A stretch of DNA of 64,000 nucleotides from Lithacetigena sp037446255 [NCBI: Coprothermobacterota bacterium] (GTDB lineage Bacteria > Coprothermobacterota > HKB111): the NCBI GenBank assembly GCA_037446255.1, contig JBBIIY010000005.1:23953-87952 (forward strand), written 5' to 3'. The translations under genes and the position numbers were made by a program. Below the pieces are notes generated by a model. It did not search any database. It saw nothing but the letters and a program-made list of their open reading frames with translations, and was not told the origin of the DNA. Below are positions 1 to 8,790 of this stretch, in pieces (the first letter of the stretch is position 1; each line of letters starts with the position of its first letter).

Positions 1-210
1 CCATTTAAAAAGATATTTTTCATGAAAAAAGTTGAGCAGGATAATTATAGGGAAAAAAAGGAGAATATTCAAAACTACGATACCAAAATATGCCAGTACA
101 GGATTAAAACCTAAACCAATAGCCAGGGGAATACCACCTCTAAGTTCGCTTATCGGGGTTACGGTTGCTATAAAAACCATAAATAGTTTATGAAAGGCGT
201 TTAATTCCAT
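1..210 (-). CDS. Small multi-drug export family membrane protein, N-terminal part (runs off the window edge)
   Basis: The reverse strand has an ATG at 210 followed by 70 open codons to the window edge, so the C-terminus is missing. The product begins MELNAFHKLFMVFIATVTPI and then has SELRGGIPLAIGLGFNP and a hydrophobic run VLAYFGIVVLNILLFFPIIILL. The ISELRGGIPLAI block is characteristic of the COG2426/PF06695 family of small multi-pass membrane proteins called putative small multi-drug export proteins. The substrate of this family is poorly established. Two membrane segments are visible. The recognition rests on the motif and hydrophobicity only. It is read in the same direction as the Trm112-like gene to its right. 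Confidence 0.75.
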   Translation of the reverse strand, partial: MELNAFHKLFMVFIATVTPISELRGGIPLAIGLGFNPVLAYFGIVVLNILLFFPIIILLNFFHEKYLFKW

Positions 211-347
211 TAATCAATATCACATCAATTATTAATCAGGTAAAAGACAAATAATTATTTACTCCTTATTATTCGTATTGATTGAGAGACCGTCCCCTTT
301 GTTTTTTTAAGTTGCTTTCAAGATATTTCATGAGTAAAACCAGCTGT

Positions 348-521
348 CTAATTTGATAGAACAAGAGCAGGGATAGCATCTATAATCCTGAAAACAAGAC
401 CGCACCTGGTGCAGGTAAGTAAACCAGATATAACTTCATCATCTTTTTCCTCTTCTATGGTAAGGCTCAAAGATGATTTACATTTGGGGCAGGCTAAAAT
501 TTTTAATAGGGTTTTTTTCAT
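348..521 (-). CDS. Trm112-like small zinc-binding protein (57 aa)
   Basis: A 57-codon reading frame on the reverse strand starts at an ATG at 521 and stops at TAG (348-350). The protein begins MKKTLLKILACPKCK and later has GLLTCTRCGLVFRIIDAIPAL. Two CxxC pairs (C11/C14 and C37/C40) form a zinc-knuckle pattern. The order hydrophobic start, CPKC, acidic loop, SGLLTCxxCG and ...IIDxIP is the Trm112p-like/YcaR family layout, and the length is typical. Bacterial members are mostly uncharacterised; eukaryotic Trm112 activates methyltransferases, so a partner-protein role is only an analogy. A weak GGGAA lies about 9 bases before the ATG. Confidence 0.82.
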   Translation of the reverse strand: MKKTLLKILACPKCKSSLSLTIEEEKDDEVISGLLTCTRCGLVFRIIDAIPALVLSN

Positions 522-579
522 TTTTTATATTCCCGAGCAAATAAGTTTAGCATAATATCACAAATACCTTTCAATAATC

Positions 580-740
580 AATTTGGGGACGGTCACCTAA
601 ATTCCTCCTGGGGACTGTCCCCTTTGTTTTTCAAAGACGAGTTTGCTGCGTCGTCTTGACAGGCTCTTTGCAAATACAGAAGTGAATGTTCAATCGCGAG
701 ACTTCTGAAAGAAGTCGTGACAATCTCATCTTTCCTGGTA
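580..740. repeat. Composite intergenic repeat (three hairpin families)
   Basis: This stretch contains a GGGGACTGTCCCC dyad at 610-622 followed by a T-rich run, an AAGACGA/TCGTCTT inverted repeat (634-640 with 651-657), and a GACTTCT-GAA-AGAAGTC hairpin (700-716). Related elements recur elsewhere in the window, for example near 59780-60060 and 63660-63896. A 65-codon reverse-strand open frame overlapping here follows the repeat and is not treated as a gene. The elements look like REP/MITE-type non-coding repeats. The GGGGACTGTCCCC plus T-run could act as a terminator. Confidence 0.6.
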
Positions 741-793
741 CTTCATTATCAGTCCTTGAAGAGTGTGTAACAATTCTTTGTTTTACATACATC

Positions 794-821
794 TTGACTT
801 TACCAACTACTATGATAATAT
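794..821 (+). promoter_or_regulatory. Candidate sigma-A promoter for the first SLH solute-binding protein
   Basis: TTGACT at 794-799 and TAATAT at 816-821 are separated by 16 bases. The hexamers fit a housekeeping promoter and would give a leader of roughly 100 bases before the gene starting at 926. A GGGC/GCCC pair around 846-860 could form a small hairpin in that leader. Assignment is by consensus only. Confidence 0.4.
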
Positions 822-925
822 AAAGCATACATAATAATATCCTCGGGCAAATATAGCCCTTCTTCGGGGAAAGGTATATTACTTACCCGTCCCAAAACCT
901 AAATATTTCAGGAGGTATGCTGAAA

Positions 926-3181
926 ATGAAGAGAATTTTTGCTCTTCTATTAATTATTTTATTTTTAGTGCCTCTGGGACAGGTTAAAAATATACCAGAG
1001 GTTTATTCACAAATTACCTTTAAAGATGTAAAAGGTCATACATTTGAATCGGAAATTCTTCGTTTAGGAAAGCAGGGTTACCTTAAAGGTTATCCTGATG
1101 GCACCTTCAAACCCGATGTTTCCATTAGCCGGGCTGAGATAGCAGTTATCATTGCAAAAGTGTTTAAATTACCTTTTTCTAACAATAACAACCTTCCTTT
1201 TACCGATATTTCACGTACTCATTGGGCATACTCTTCTATTCAGGCTGTTTACCAGGCAAACTTGATGCTGGGATACCCCAATGGTACTTTCAAACCCGAA
1301 CACTCCCTTACCCGAGCCGAGTTAGCGGTACTCCTGGGAAAAACTAAAGGTCTGGATAAAGAGGTTAGCCGGGTCAAAGAAAACATTTACTGGTCTAACG
1401 ATGAACTGTCAGTTCCCGGTTGGGCAGCAAGCTTTTTAACTCTGGCTTACTATCCTGAACACCAGTTCTTAACTTATAGACCGGGCAGAATGGTAGCACC
1501 CAATGCCCGCTCTACTAGAGGAGAAGTTGCTTATGGTCTGCACTCCTTAATTTATCCTCCTACAACTGGTAGCATCTTGAACATAGTAATGAACCAGGAA
1601 CCGGACACTTTAAGCACCTGGACGGGCTTTACCACAGCTATGAACCACTTGCTCGGCGCTATAAATACCCCCGCCCTGGGCAGGGGTGATGGTTGGATTC
1701 TTTATCCTGGATACCTCAAAGAGATTCCTACCGTGGAAAATGGTCAGTGGAAAATAACCGGTAGCGGGCATATGGAGTTAACTTTTACCATAAGGGATAA
1801 TCTTTTCTGGAGTAACGGTAAAAAAGTGAATATTGAAGACTGGTCTTATGCTTTTTCTGTATTTATGGACTCTCAAACTCCTGTCAGGTCCAGGGTTATA
1901 GAGGAAAAAATAGATCTGACCAAAGGCTCGGGTGGATATGGCACTCGTGGTTTTGAAGTGTTAAATCAAACTCAAATAAAATTTTATTTTAAAGAAATAG
2001 ATTGGAGAGCTAACGCCAGCCCTCCCGGAGTAGGACTTTATTTCAAAGAACACCTGGAACCAGCGTATCGTAAAATGAAAGACACTGGAATAATTGACCA
2101 TTTTATAAAAGATGAAAATCTTTCCCGAAAACCAATTGGGATGGGTCCTTACCGTATTGTCGACTGGAAGCCTGGTGTACATATTATTATGGAAAAAAAT
2201 CCTTTTTATGCCTGGGGTAATCCACTTACCGACAGGTTGGTTATACGCTTTATACCTGATACCACAGCCTTATTAGCGCAGGCAATTTCTGGAAAAACCG
2301 TGGATATCGCCATAATGGGCTTAACTTTTGACCAGGCTCTGGCTTTAGAAGCCAGACCCCCTGCACACCTTAAGGTGTTTTTCTCGCCGGGAACTTTTGT
2401 AGAGCATATTGCCTTTAACCTGGATAATTCAATTTTATCTGACCTGCGTGTGAGAAAAGCCTTAGCTTATAGTCTTGACCGTGAAAAGATTATCAGGGAT
2501 TTCTATGGAAATAGGGTGGAGCTGGCTCATAGCTTTTTTAACACCCGACACTGGGCTTACGACGATACTGTGCTTACCAGATACAATTTTGACCCTGAAA
2601 AAGCCCGCAATCTCCTGGAAGAAGCCGGGTGGAAGATAGGGTCGGGGGGAATTCGGGTTAAAGACGGGGTAAGACTTTCGGTGGAACTTAGAACTACATC
2701 CGGGAACGCACTCAGAGAAAGAATACAATCTTTTATTCAACAACAGTGGAAGGATATCGGGGTAGATATGCGCATTCATAACCTGCCTTCTACTACCTTT
2801 TTCAGCAGGATTCACTACACCATGAGAGCCTGGCCTTCCATGCTTTTATTATCCATGCCTTTTGAACCGTTGTTCATGGGTGAAACTGTGTGGCGAGAAG
2901 ACTACATTCCTGCAGAAAATAATAATTGGTCAGGTTCTAATATTTACGGTTATAAAAATGCAGAAGTTACCGATGCCCTGAAAAAAGCAGAAATGGAACT
3001 AAGAGAAAAAGAAAGAAAGAGATTGCTTTCTCTGGTCCAGAGAAGGATAAGCGATGAGCTTCCTATACTTCCGATAAACTATACTGTGGGTGTTTCTTCC
3101 TATAAAACTAACCTGGTAAATTACCGTCCACTCGGATTGGGACCAATTACCTGGAATATTCACTACTGGTATTTTAGGTAA
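926..3181 (+). CDS. SLH-domain-anchored ABC-type solute-binding protein, family 5 (peptide/oligosaccharide type)
   Basis: The 751-residue protein has a Sec signal peptide (MKRIFALLLIILFLVPLG), then SLH repeats of about 50 residues each: FKDVKGHTF...SRAE and FTDISRTHWAY...TRAE. A third, degenerate copy ends STRGE near residue 205. The remainder is an SBP_bac_5 (DppA/OppA-like) domain, with EPDTLSTW, LTFTIRDNLFWSNGKKVN and LSDLRVRKALAYSLDREKI. SLH domains bind secondary cell-wall polymers, so the binding protein is inferred to be fixed to the wall or S-layer. No permease or ATPase gene adjoins it. The ATG at 926 is preferred to the one at 917 because GGAGGT (911-916) is correctly spaced only for 926. 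A paralogue lies at 44564-46843. Confidence 0.9.
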   Translation: MKRIFALLLIILFLVPLGQVKNIPEVYSQITFKDVKGHTFESEILRLGKQGYLKGYPDGTFKPDVSISRAEIAVIIAKVFKLPFSNNNNLPFTDISRTHWAYSSIQAVYQANLMLGYPNGTFKPEHSLTRAELAVLLGKTKGLDKEVSRVKENIYWSNDELSVPGWAASFLTLAYYPEHQFLTYRPGRMVAPNARSTRGEVAYGLHSLIYPPTTGSILNIVMNQEPDTLSTWTGFTTAMNHLLGAINTPALGRGDGWILYPGYLKEIPTVENGQWKITGSGHMELTFTIRDNLFWSNGKKVNIEDWSYAFSVFMDSQTPVRSRVIEEKIDLTKGSGGYGTRGFEVLNQTQIKFYFKEIDWRANASPPGVGLYFKEHLEPAYRKMKDTGIIDHFIKDENLSRKPIGMGPYRIVDWKPGVHIIMEKNPFYAWGNPLTDRLVIRFIPDTTALLAQAISGKTVDIAIMGLTFDQALALEARPPAHLKVFFSPGTFVEHIAFNLDNSILSDLRVRKALAYSLDREKIIRDFYGNRVELAHSFFNTRHWAYDDTVLTRYNFDPEKARNLLEEAGWKIGSGGIRVKDGVRLSVELRTTSGNALRERIQSFIQQQWKDIGVDMRIHNLPSTTFFSRIHYTMRAWPSMLLLSMPFEPLFMGETVWREDYIPAENNNWSGSNIYGYKNAEVTDALKKAEMELREKERKRLLSLVQRRISDELPILPINYTVGVSSYKTNLVNYRPLGLGPITWNIHYWYFR

Positions 3182-3547
3182 ATTGAAATAAAAAGGGGTA
3201 GTCTTCATCAAGATTTTAGGGGACTGCCCCCACAGCAATCCTTCTCCAGAATAGGGAGGGCAGGGTGAGGGGAGAATATGGGATCGCTACAGACACTATG
3301 AGTGTTCGCAATGACAACCAACCACCCTTGTCTCCATGAGGTTGTTGAAAACAACCGCTTAAGTCTTATTTTTAATCTTTTATCTTCTCGGGCCTAACCC
3401 GAAAACTTTGAATTAAAAGTAGAGTTAGCCCTATTTTTTACCCCGTCTTCTGAATTATATATAATTATTATTTACATAAACTTTATAATATACTAATTAG
3501 GAACATTTACCATCAGGCAGTACATAATATTATAAAAGAGGTATTTT
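3182..3547. other. Intergenic region with repeat remnants, a hairpin and a candidate -10 box
   Basis: No gene is visible. Contents are a GGGGACTGCCCCC dyad near 3219-3231, a diverged segment of the dispersed GATCGC...CGCAATGAC type (about 3280-3315), and a GGTTGTT-GAA-AACAACC hairpin at 3340-3356 with only a weak T-rich tail. A TATAAT at 3484-3489 has no good -35. The hairpin may terminate the upstream gene, and the TATAAT may serve the gene starting at 3548. Both are tentative. Confidence 0.45.
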
Positions 3548-4711
3548 TTGAATAAATATGCGATAAAACAGAAAGGGTTAATATTACCTATTCTTATTTC
3601 CTTTCTTCTTTGGATAGCACCCTTACCCTATGCCTATGCCCTCACCACCCTCGCTGAACCAAGAATAAACATAACTAAAGCAGAAACTTTTGAAAACGAC
3701 CTATACCTGGCAGGTCAATCCGTTAATATACAGGGCAAAACTAAAGGAGACTTACTTTCCGCCTCTATTGACTTCACTTTAGACGGTAGTGTGGGGGGAG
3801 ATTTAAATGCCATTTTTCAAAGAGGCTTCCTGAGTGGAAACATAGGTGAATCTGCACGAGTAGTAGGAGTATGGATATTTTTCCAGGGGAAAGTCGCTAA
3901 AGACTTCCTGATGATGGGAAGCGAGGTTCACCTCCAACCAGAAGCATTGATTGGAAGGGATATTTTGATCGTAGGCAACAGGGTAATACAAGAAGGAACT
4001 ATAGGAAGAAACTCAAGAATTTGGGGAAAGGAAGTCTTTCTTAAAGGCAAAATTACCGGAGATGTAGAAATCACTGCTGAAAAAATAAACCTTTCTCCAG
4101 AAGTGGTAATTGAAGGTAACCTGGTCTGGAATTCTTCTAACCCGGCGGAAATTAGCCCTGAATGCATTATAAAAGGTGAAATAAAGGGAAAGATTATCTA
4201 CATACCCCCATTGGAATTACCCTGGAAAGGCAACTTCTCTATATCATTTCTCCTGAACTTTTTTGCGCTTTTCATCTCGGGAATAGTCCTGCATGTAATT
4301 TTTCCAGAAAGATTCACGGTGATTAGAAGTAAAGCTATATCCTATCCATTTCAAAGTCTGGGAGTGGGTATAGCAGCCTTACTGCTTTTCCCGCTAATTA
4401 TTGCTGTTTTATTTGTTTCTGTAGTAGGTGTCCCTTTGGGAATTATGTCACTATTTTTTTTAATTTCTACTATATATTTAGGTAGAATTTACGCAGGTTT
4501 TTATTTAGGCGAAAAAATTAATTCTCTTTTACTCAAGAAAAGCCTGCACCCTTTTATATCACTTTTTATGGGATTATTAATTATTCTAATTTTAGCTCAA
4601 CTTCCCAATTGGGGATGGATTGCCACTATTCTATCTACCATTATGGGTATGGGAGCTTTGGTGATGGCTTTTATTCAGGGTTTTCTGAAAAGAAAAGTAG
4701 GTAATAAATAA
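3548..4711 (+). CDS. Polymer-forming (bactofilin-like) beta-helix protein with C-terminal membrane domain
   Basis: The 387-residue protein has an N-terminal signal or anchor (about 10-31) and a long run of short imperfect repeats (about 35-215). These have the hydrophobic/glycine periodicity of a right-handed beta-helix, such as VNIQGKTKGDLL, FTLDGSVGGDLNA and VFLKGKITGDVEI. After a linker there are four or so membrane segments (about 230-380). The layout resembles surface-exposed polymer-forming proteins fused to a membrane domain. Function is unknown. The start is a TTG at 3548 preceded by GAGGT at 3538-3542. The protein at 25089-26072 has the same two-part design and is a likely paralogue. 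The xerD-like gene follows after 12 bases. Confidence 0.65.
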   Translation: MNKYAIKQKGLILPILISFLLWIAPLPYAYALTTLAEPRINITKAETFENDLYLAGQSVNIQGKTKGDLLSASIDFTLDGSVGGDLNAIFQRGFLSGNIGESARVVGVWIFFQGKVAKDFLMMGSEVHLQPEALIGRDILIVGNRVIQEGTIGRNSRIWGKEVFLKGKITGDVEITAEKINLSPEVVIEGNLVWNSSNPAEISPECIIKGEIKGKIIYIPPLELPWKGNFSISFLLNFFALFISGIVLHVIFPERFTVIRSKAISYPFQSLGVGIAALLLFPLIIAVLFVSVVGVPLGIMSLFFLISTIYLGRIYAGFYLGEKINSLLLKKSLHPFISLFMGLLIILILAQLPNWGWIATILSTIMGMGALVMAFIQGFLKRKVGNK

Positions 4712-4723
4712 TATAAATAACAC

Positions 4724-5569
4724 ATGAAAGATAAACTTGATGAATTTTTACTTTATCTCTCTCTGGAAAAGGGGTACTCCAGGCAAACTATCACTGCTTA
4801 TAAGTCTGACCTGAAATTTTATTTTCAGAACTTTGACAATTTGGATGAAAATTCTTGCGAGGCTTATTTAAAGCTTCTATACAGCAAAGGGTTAAAAGGA
4901 AGCAGTATTGAAAGAAAAATTTGCAGTCTCAAAGCTTTGCTTAAATATCTATACCTCAGGAGTTATATCACCAAAACCAATTGGTCCGGCTTAAAGTCCA
5001 TCAAGCGAGAAAAAAAACTGCCCAATCCTCTTAGGCCTTCGGAAATTGAAAAGATATTCTCTTTAGCCAACCCCAAAGAAACTCTTATTCTCGAAACTCT
5101 TTTCGCTACTGGCATCAGGGTCTCAGAATTAGTGGGGTTAAAAGTGAAAGATGTGGATTTGAAGGAAGGTTTTTTAAAAATCAAAGGCAAGGGGAATATA
5201 GAAAGGATAGTTCCCATGACTCTTTCTCTTATGGGTATGCTGGAAAAACATATATTGGAAAGGAAGGTTCAACGAGATGATTTCGTGTTTTATGATACTC
5301 ATCCCCAGGTTCATCTAACCCGACAGGCAGTTTTTCTGATGATAAGGAAACTCGCTGAGTTGGGAAGTTTAACCAGAAAACTGGGTCCTCATATGTTCAG
5401 GCATACTTTTGCTACCCGCCTGCTCCGTGGTGGAGCAGACTTGAGAGTAGTTCAAGAAATACTGGGGCATAAAAATATTACTACCACGCAAATATACACC
5501 CAGGTTGAAGATGATGCCCTAAAACAGGCTTATCAACAGAGCCATCCTTTAAGTAAGAAGAATAAATAA
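4724..5569 (+). CDS. xerD: Tyrosine recombinase, XerD/XerC type
   Basis: The 281-residue protein has an N-terminal SAM-like core-binding domain (LLYLSLEKGYSRQTITAYKSDL) and a C-terminal catalytic domain. All catalytic residues are visible: Arg in FATGIRVSEL, Lys in KIKGKGNIERIVPM, His and Arg in HMFRHTFATRL, His in LGHKNITTTQIY, and the nucleophilic Tyr of that same segment. Size and motifs match chromosome-dimer-resolution Xer proteins rather than phage integrases. No att sites or mobile genes are adjacent. The gene sits 2 bases before deoB, and a xerD-deoB pair is common in Bacillota. XerC and XerA assignments cannot be excluded. Confidence 0.85.
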   Translation: MKDKLDEFLLYLSLEKGYSRQTITAYKSDLKFYFQNFDNLDENSCEAYLKLLYSKGLKGSSIERKICSLKALLKYLYLRSYITKTNWSGLKSIKREKKLPNPLRPSEIEKIFSLANPKETLILETLFATGIRVSELVGLKVKDVDLKEGFLKIKGKGNIERIVPMTLSLMGMLEKHILERKVQRDDFVFYDTHPQVHLTRQAVFLMIRKLAELGSLTRKLGPHMFRHTFATRLLRGGADLRVVQEILGHKNITTTQIYTQVEDDALKQAYQQSHPLSKKNK

Positions 5570-5571
5570 AT

Positions 5572-6744
5572 ATGAGTAAAAGGGTAATATTGATTATACT
5601 TGATGGTCTCGGTGTGGGAGCAATGGAAGATGCTTACCTTTATGGAGATGAAAATACCAACACCCTTAAAAATGTTCTGAATGAAACCGGTGTAGAAATA
5701 CCTAATCTAATTTCCCTCGGATTACTAAAAACTATAAATAAACTGAATGAACCAGTAAACTCCTCGGCTGCTTATGGAAACATGAAAATTTCATCTCCGG
5801 GTAAAGATACCACTACCGGTCATTTTGAGTTGATGGGGATTATCAGAGAAAAACCCTCACCTACTTTCCCCGAGGGTTTTCCTGCGGGTTTGATAAAGGA
5901 GTTTGAAAAAAGAATAGGCAGAAAAACGATTGGCAATAAACCTGCCTCCGGTACGAAAATAATAAATGAGTTAGGGAATATACACATGAAGACCGGCTAT
6001 CCCATTGTTTATACTTCAGCCGATAGTGTTTTTCAGATTGCAGCTCACCAGGAAATTATTACTTTAAAGGAACTTTACCGTATTTGCGAAATTGCCAGGC
6101 AGTTGCTCCAGGGTGATTGGGAAGTGGAAAGAGTTATTGCCCGACCCTTTATAGGTGAGAGCCCAAATTTTATCCGTACTCCCTTCCGCAAGGACTTTAA
6201 CCTGCCAGCACCAGAAAAAACAGCTCTTGACTTCCTATCAGAGCATAATATTCCCGTATGGGTAATCGGTAAAATCGGAGATATATTTTCCATGAAAGGA
6301 ATAAGCCGGGAAGTTCGTACCAAAAACAATCAGGATGGGATGAAAAAAATAACCTTAAGCCTGAGTAAATTGGAAAGAGGATTAATTTTTACCAATCTAA
6401 ACGATTTTGATACTCTTTTTGGACATAGAAGAAACCCCGGGAAATTTTCCGAATCGCTTAAAGAGTTTGATGATTTTCTTCCCGTTCTTCTTGATAAATT
6501 AAAAAAGGAAGATTTACTCATAATAACTGCTGACCATGGCTGCGACCCCACCTATACCAGACACACCGACCACACCAGAGAGAAAGTTCCCCTGTTGGTT
6601 TATTCCCTAATGATGAAAAAGAAAATGTATCTGGGAGAAAGAGAAAGTCTATCCGATGTAGGACAAACTATACTTGACTATTTCCAAATTTTGGATAATT
6701 CAGTTGCAGGAAAGAGCTTTCTCCCCGAACTCAGTATAGGGTAA
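5572..6744 (+). CDS. deoB: Phosphopentomutase
   Basis: DeoB interconverts ribose-1-phosphate (or deoxyribose-1-phosphate) and the 5-phosphate, linking nucleoside salvage to the pentose phosphate pathway. The 390-residue length is normal. Alkaline-phosphatase-superfamily metal motifs are present: ILDGLGVGAMEDA near the start, GKDTTTGHFELMG with the phospho-accepting Thr around residue 83, and ADHGCDPTY...HTDHTREKVPLLVY near 323-345. The ATG at 5572 follows the upstream stop by 2 bases, which suggests translational coupling with the recombinase gene. Confidence 0.95.
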   Translation: MSKRVILIILDGLGVGAMEDAYLYGDENTNTLKNVLNETGVEIPNLISLGLLKTINKLNEPVNSSAAYGNMKISSPGKDTTTGHFELMGIIREKPSPTFPEGFPAGLIKEFEKRIGRKTIGNKPASGTKIINELGNIHMKTGYPIVYTSADSVFQIAAHQEIITLKELYRICEIARQLLQGDWEVERVIARPFIGESPNFIRTPFRKDFNLPAPEKTALDFLSEHNIPVWVIGKIGDIFSMKGISREVRTKNNQDGMKKITLSLSKLERGLIFTNLNDFDTLFGHRRNPGKFSESLKEFDDFLPVLLDKLKKEDLLIITADHGCDPTYTRHTDHTREKVPLLVYSLMMKKKMYLGERESLSDVGQTILDYFQILDNSVAGKSFLPELSIG

Positions 6745-6756
6745 AGTGAAGATAGT

Positions 6757-7725
6757 ATGAATTACCAACCGCTATACCTGGAAATGATTAAAACCGGAGA
6801 AATTGATGAAAGAATTAATAAACTTTTTAATATTCTCCAGGATTGTGTTTTATGCCCACGAAAATGCCGCATCAACCGTATTAAAGGCGAAAAAGGTTAC
6901 TGCCAGGCTGGTCGCGAACTGGAGGTTTCCAGCTATGGGCCTCACTTTGGTGAAGAAGAACCATTGGTGGGTTCACAGTCCCTGGTAGTTTCCTACCTGG
7001 GAAGGGTTAAACCAGCTGGTGGTTCTGGTACCATTTTTCTAACTCACTGCAGTCTTCGCTGTAACTACTGTCAAAACTATACCATTAGCCACTTGGGTGA
7101 AGGCAAAACCGTCTCTCCAGAAAAATTTGCTCGAATAATGCTTGAATTGCAAAATGCCGGGTGCCGTAATATTAATCTGGTTACTCCGACACATTATACT
7201 CCTCAACTGGTTAAATCGCTGAAAATAGCCGGGAAAATGGGTCTTCTCCTTCCAATTGTGTACAACTGCGGAGGTTACGAAGAGGTAAACACCATCAAGT
7301 TGCTTAAGGGTTTGATTGATATTTACATGCCTGATATTAAGTATAGTTCACAGGAATCAGCACAAAAATATTCTGATGCCCCTGATTACTTTGAAAGGTG
7401 CAAGGAAGCAGTTAAAGAGATGCACAGACAGGTGGGAGACTTGCAACTTAACGATAAAGGAGTCGCTTTTCAGGGACTTTTAATCAGGCACCTCGTTCTA
7501 CCAAATGACCTGGCAGGTAGTTTTGATATTCTTAAATTCATTGCCAGTGAAATATCTATTAATACATATATAAATATTATGGACCAGTATCGGCCAATGT
7601 TTAGAGCCAGCCAGTACCCGGAAATCAATCGTATACCCAGCAGACAGGAGATAGGTTCAGTTATGGAGATAGCTAAAAATCTGGGATTAACTCGTTTCAG
7701 AAGAGATTATTTCTCCAATACCTGA
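6757..7725 (+). CDS. Radical SAM protein, PflX-like (pyruvate formate-lyase-activating-enzyme-related)
   Basis: The 322-residue protein has a radical SAM CxxxCxxC cluster motif in THCSLRCNYCQNYTI (about residues 90-103). Further cysteines upstream in CVLCPRKCRINRIKGEKGYC could hold an extra cluster or zinc site. The overall pattern, including YLGRVKPAGGSGTIF, LVTPTHYTPQL and YMPDIKYSSQESA, fits the COG1313 PflX family. The substrate of this family is not established, and no pyruvate formate-lyase gene is nearby, so activation of a glycyl-radical enzyme should not be assumed. It lies 12 bases downstream of deoB, the last gene of this plus-strand run. Confidence 0.85.
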   Translation: MNYQPLYLEMIKTGEIDERINKLFNILQDCVLCPRKCRINRIKGEKGYCQAGRELEVSSYGPHFGEEEPLVGSQSLVVSYLGRVKPAGGSGTIFLTHCSLRCNYCQNYTISHLGEGKTVSPEKFARIMLELQNAGCRNINLVTPTHYTPQLVKSLKIAGKMGLLLPIVYNCGGYEEVNTIKLLKGLIDIYMPDIKYSSQESAQKYSDAPDYFERCKEAVKEMHRQVGDLQLNDKGVAFQGLLIRHLVLPNDLAGSFDILKFIASEISINTYINIMDQYRPMFRASQYPEINRIPSRQEIGSVMEIAKNLGLTRFRRDYFSNT

Positions 7726-7806
7726 TTCCCACCTACCTGAAACCAATAAACTATTATTTTAATAACCCGTATCGGGCAAAAAACTGGTATATTTATTGAT
7801 AACAAT

Positions 7807-8790
7807 ATGATTAATGGTCTGCAAGCAATAAAACTTATCCGCGAGAAAAAGATTAAATTCCCCCTGCTACTGTGGGGACCAGAAGTATATTTAAGAGACC
7901 GTATTAAAAGAGAGCTGATTAACTCTTATTTAGAAAAAAGATTAATTGCTTTTAACTTTCAGGAAGTAAAAAACGGCGACCTCAAAATAAATGAGATAGT
8001 CAATGCCCTGTTGGAACCACCTCTACTTTCCCCGGGGAGGATATTTTTTATACACCTTTCTTCCTACTCAAAAAGCGAATTAACCCAACTGGCTTTCAGT
8101 TTAGAAAAAATAGAGTTGTTTAATACTTATTTTGTAGGTTATTCCCCCGAATCGCTTCCCCAGGAGTTTACCAAGGTTATAAACAGTAAGGGAGGCACAA
8201 TAATCAATCTAATTAAACCTGCAGCTAAAACTGTTCTTGACTTCATCAAGGATCTATTTACCCGTGCCGGAATGAGCGTAGAAGACAGAGTAGTGGAAAC
8301 ACTGGTAAGTGATAAGAGGGACTTGCAAACCCTCAGAATGGAGGTAGAAAAACTAATTTTATATGCTTCAGATAAAAAAACAGTACTGATGGAAGACTTG
8401 TTGCAGGTTTATTCCTCACCCGAAGGAGATAATATTTTCTCCCTTATTGACGGACTTTTTGAAGGTAAAACAGGTAAAAGCCTGAAAACTTTAACTTATC
8501 TTACCAGCATTGGGGAGTCACCTTCTGCCATCTTATCGGTAATGGCTTCTCAGATAAGAGGAGCTTTCAAAACCCTTTATTTAAATGAAAAAGAAACCGG
8601 ACTTCATCCTTATGTGTATAGAAAACTAAGAACTTATGCCAAAAGAATGCATCCCCGTCACCTGGAACTTGCTCTGTTAATACTGGCTGATACCGACGAA
8701 AAAATTAAAAGTGGCAAGGGTGACAGTAACTTCCTGATAAATCAAGCCGTAATAAAGGTAGGTCAATTATGGAAAACAAGGTTAAATTAA
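7807..8790 (+). CDS. holA: DNA polymerase III subunit delta
   Basis: HolA opens the beta sliding clamp within the clamp-loader complex. The 327-residue protein starts INGLQAIKLIREKKIKFPLLLWGPEVYLRDRIKREL, a typical HolA opening. The central block VEDRVVETLVSDKRDLQTLRMEVEKLILYA and the C-terminal helical collar region FSLIDGLFEGKTGKSLKTL are also typical. As usual for delta, no intact Walker A motif is present. The gene overlaps the following M16 peptidase by 22 bases. Confidence 0.92.
   Translation: MINGLQAIKLIREKKIKFPLLLWGPEVYLRDRIKRELINSYLEKRLIAFNFQEVKNGDLKINEIVNALLEPPLLSPGRIFFIHLSSYSKSELTQLAFSLEKIELFNTYFVGYSPESLPQEFTKVINSKGGTIINLIKPAAKTVLDFIKDLFTRAGMSVEDRVVETLVSDKRDLQTLRMEVEKLILYASDKKTVLMEDLLQVYSSPEGDNIFSLIDGLFEGKTGKSLKTLTYLTSIGESPSAILSVMASQIRGAFKTLYLNEKETGLHPYVYRKLRTYAKRMHPRHLELALLILADTDEKIKSGKGDSNFLINQAVIKVGQLWKTRLN

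Noticed and set aside
631-828. 65-codon reverse-strand open frame
   Set aside because: It lies wholly inside the composite repeat with its hairpins, so the frame is probably accidental.
4724-5569. Integrase of a mobile element
   Set aside because: Its length and motifs fit housekeeping Xer recombinases, the gene is coupled to deoB, and no attachment sites or mobile genes are nearby.
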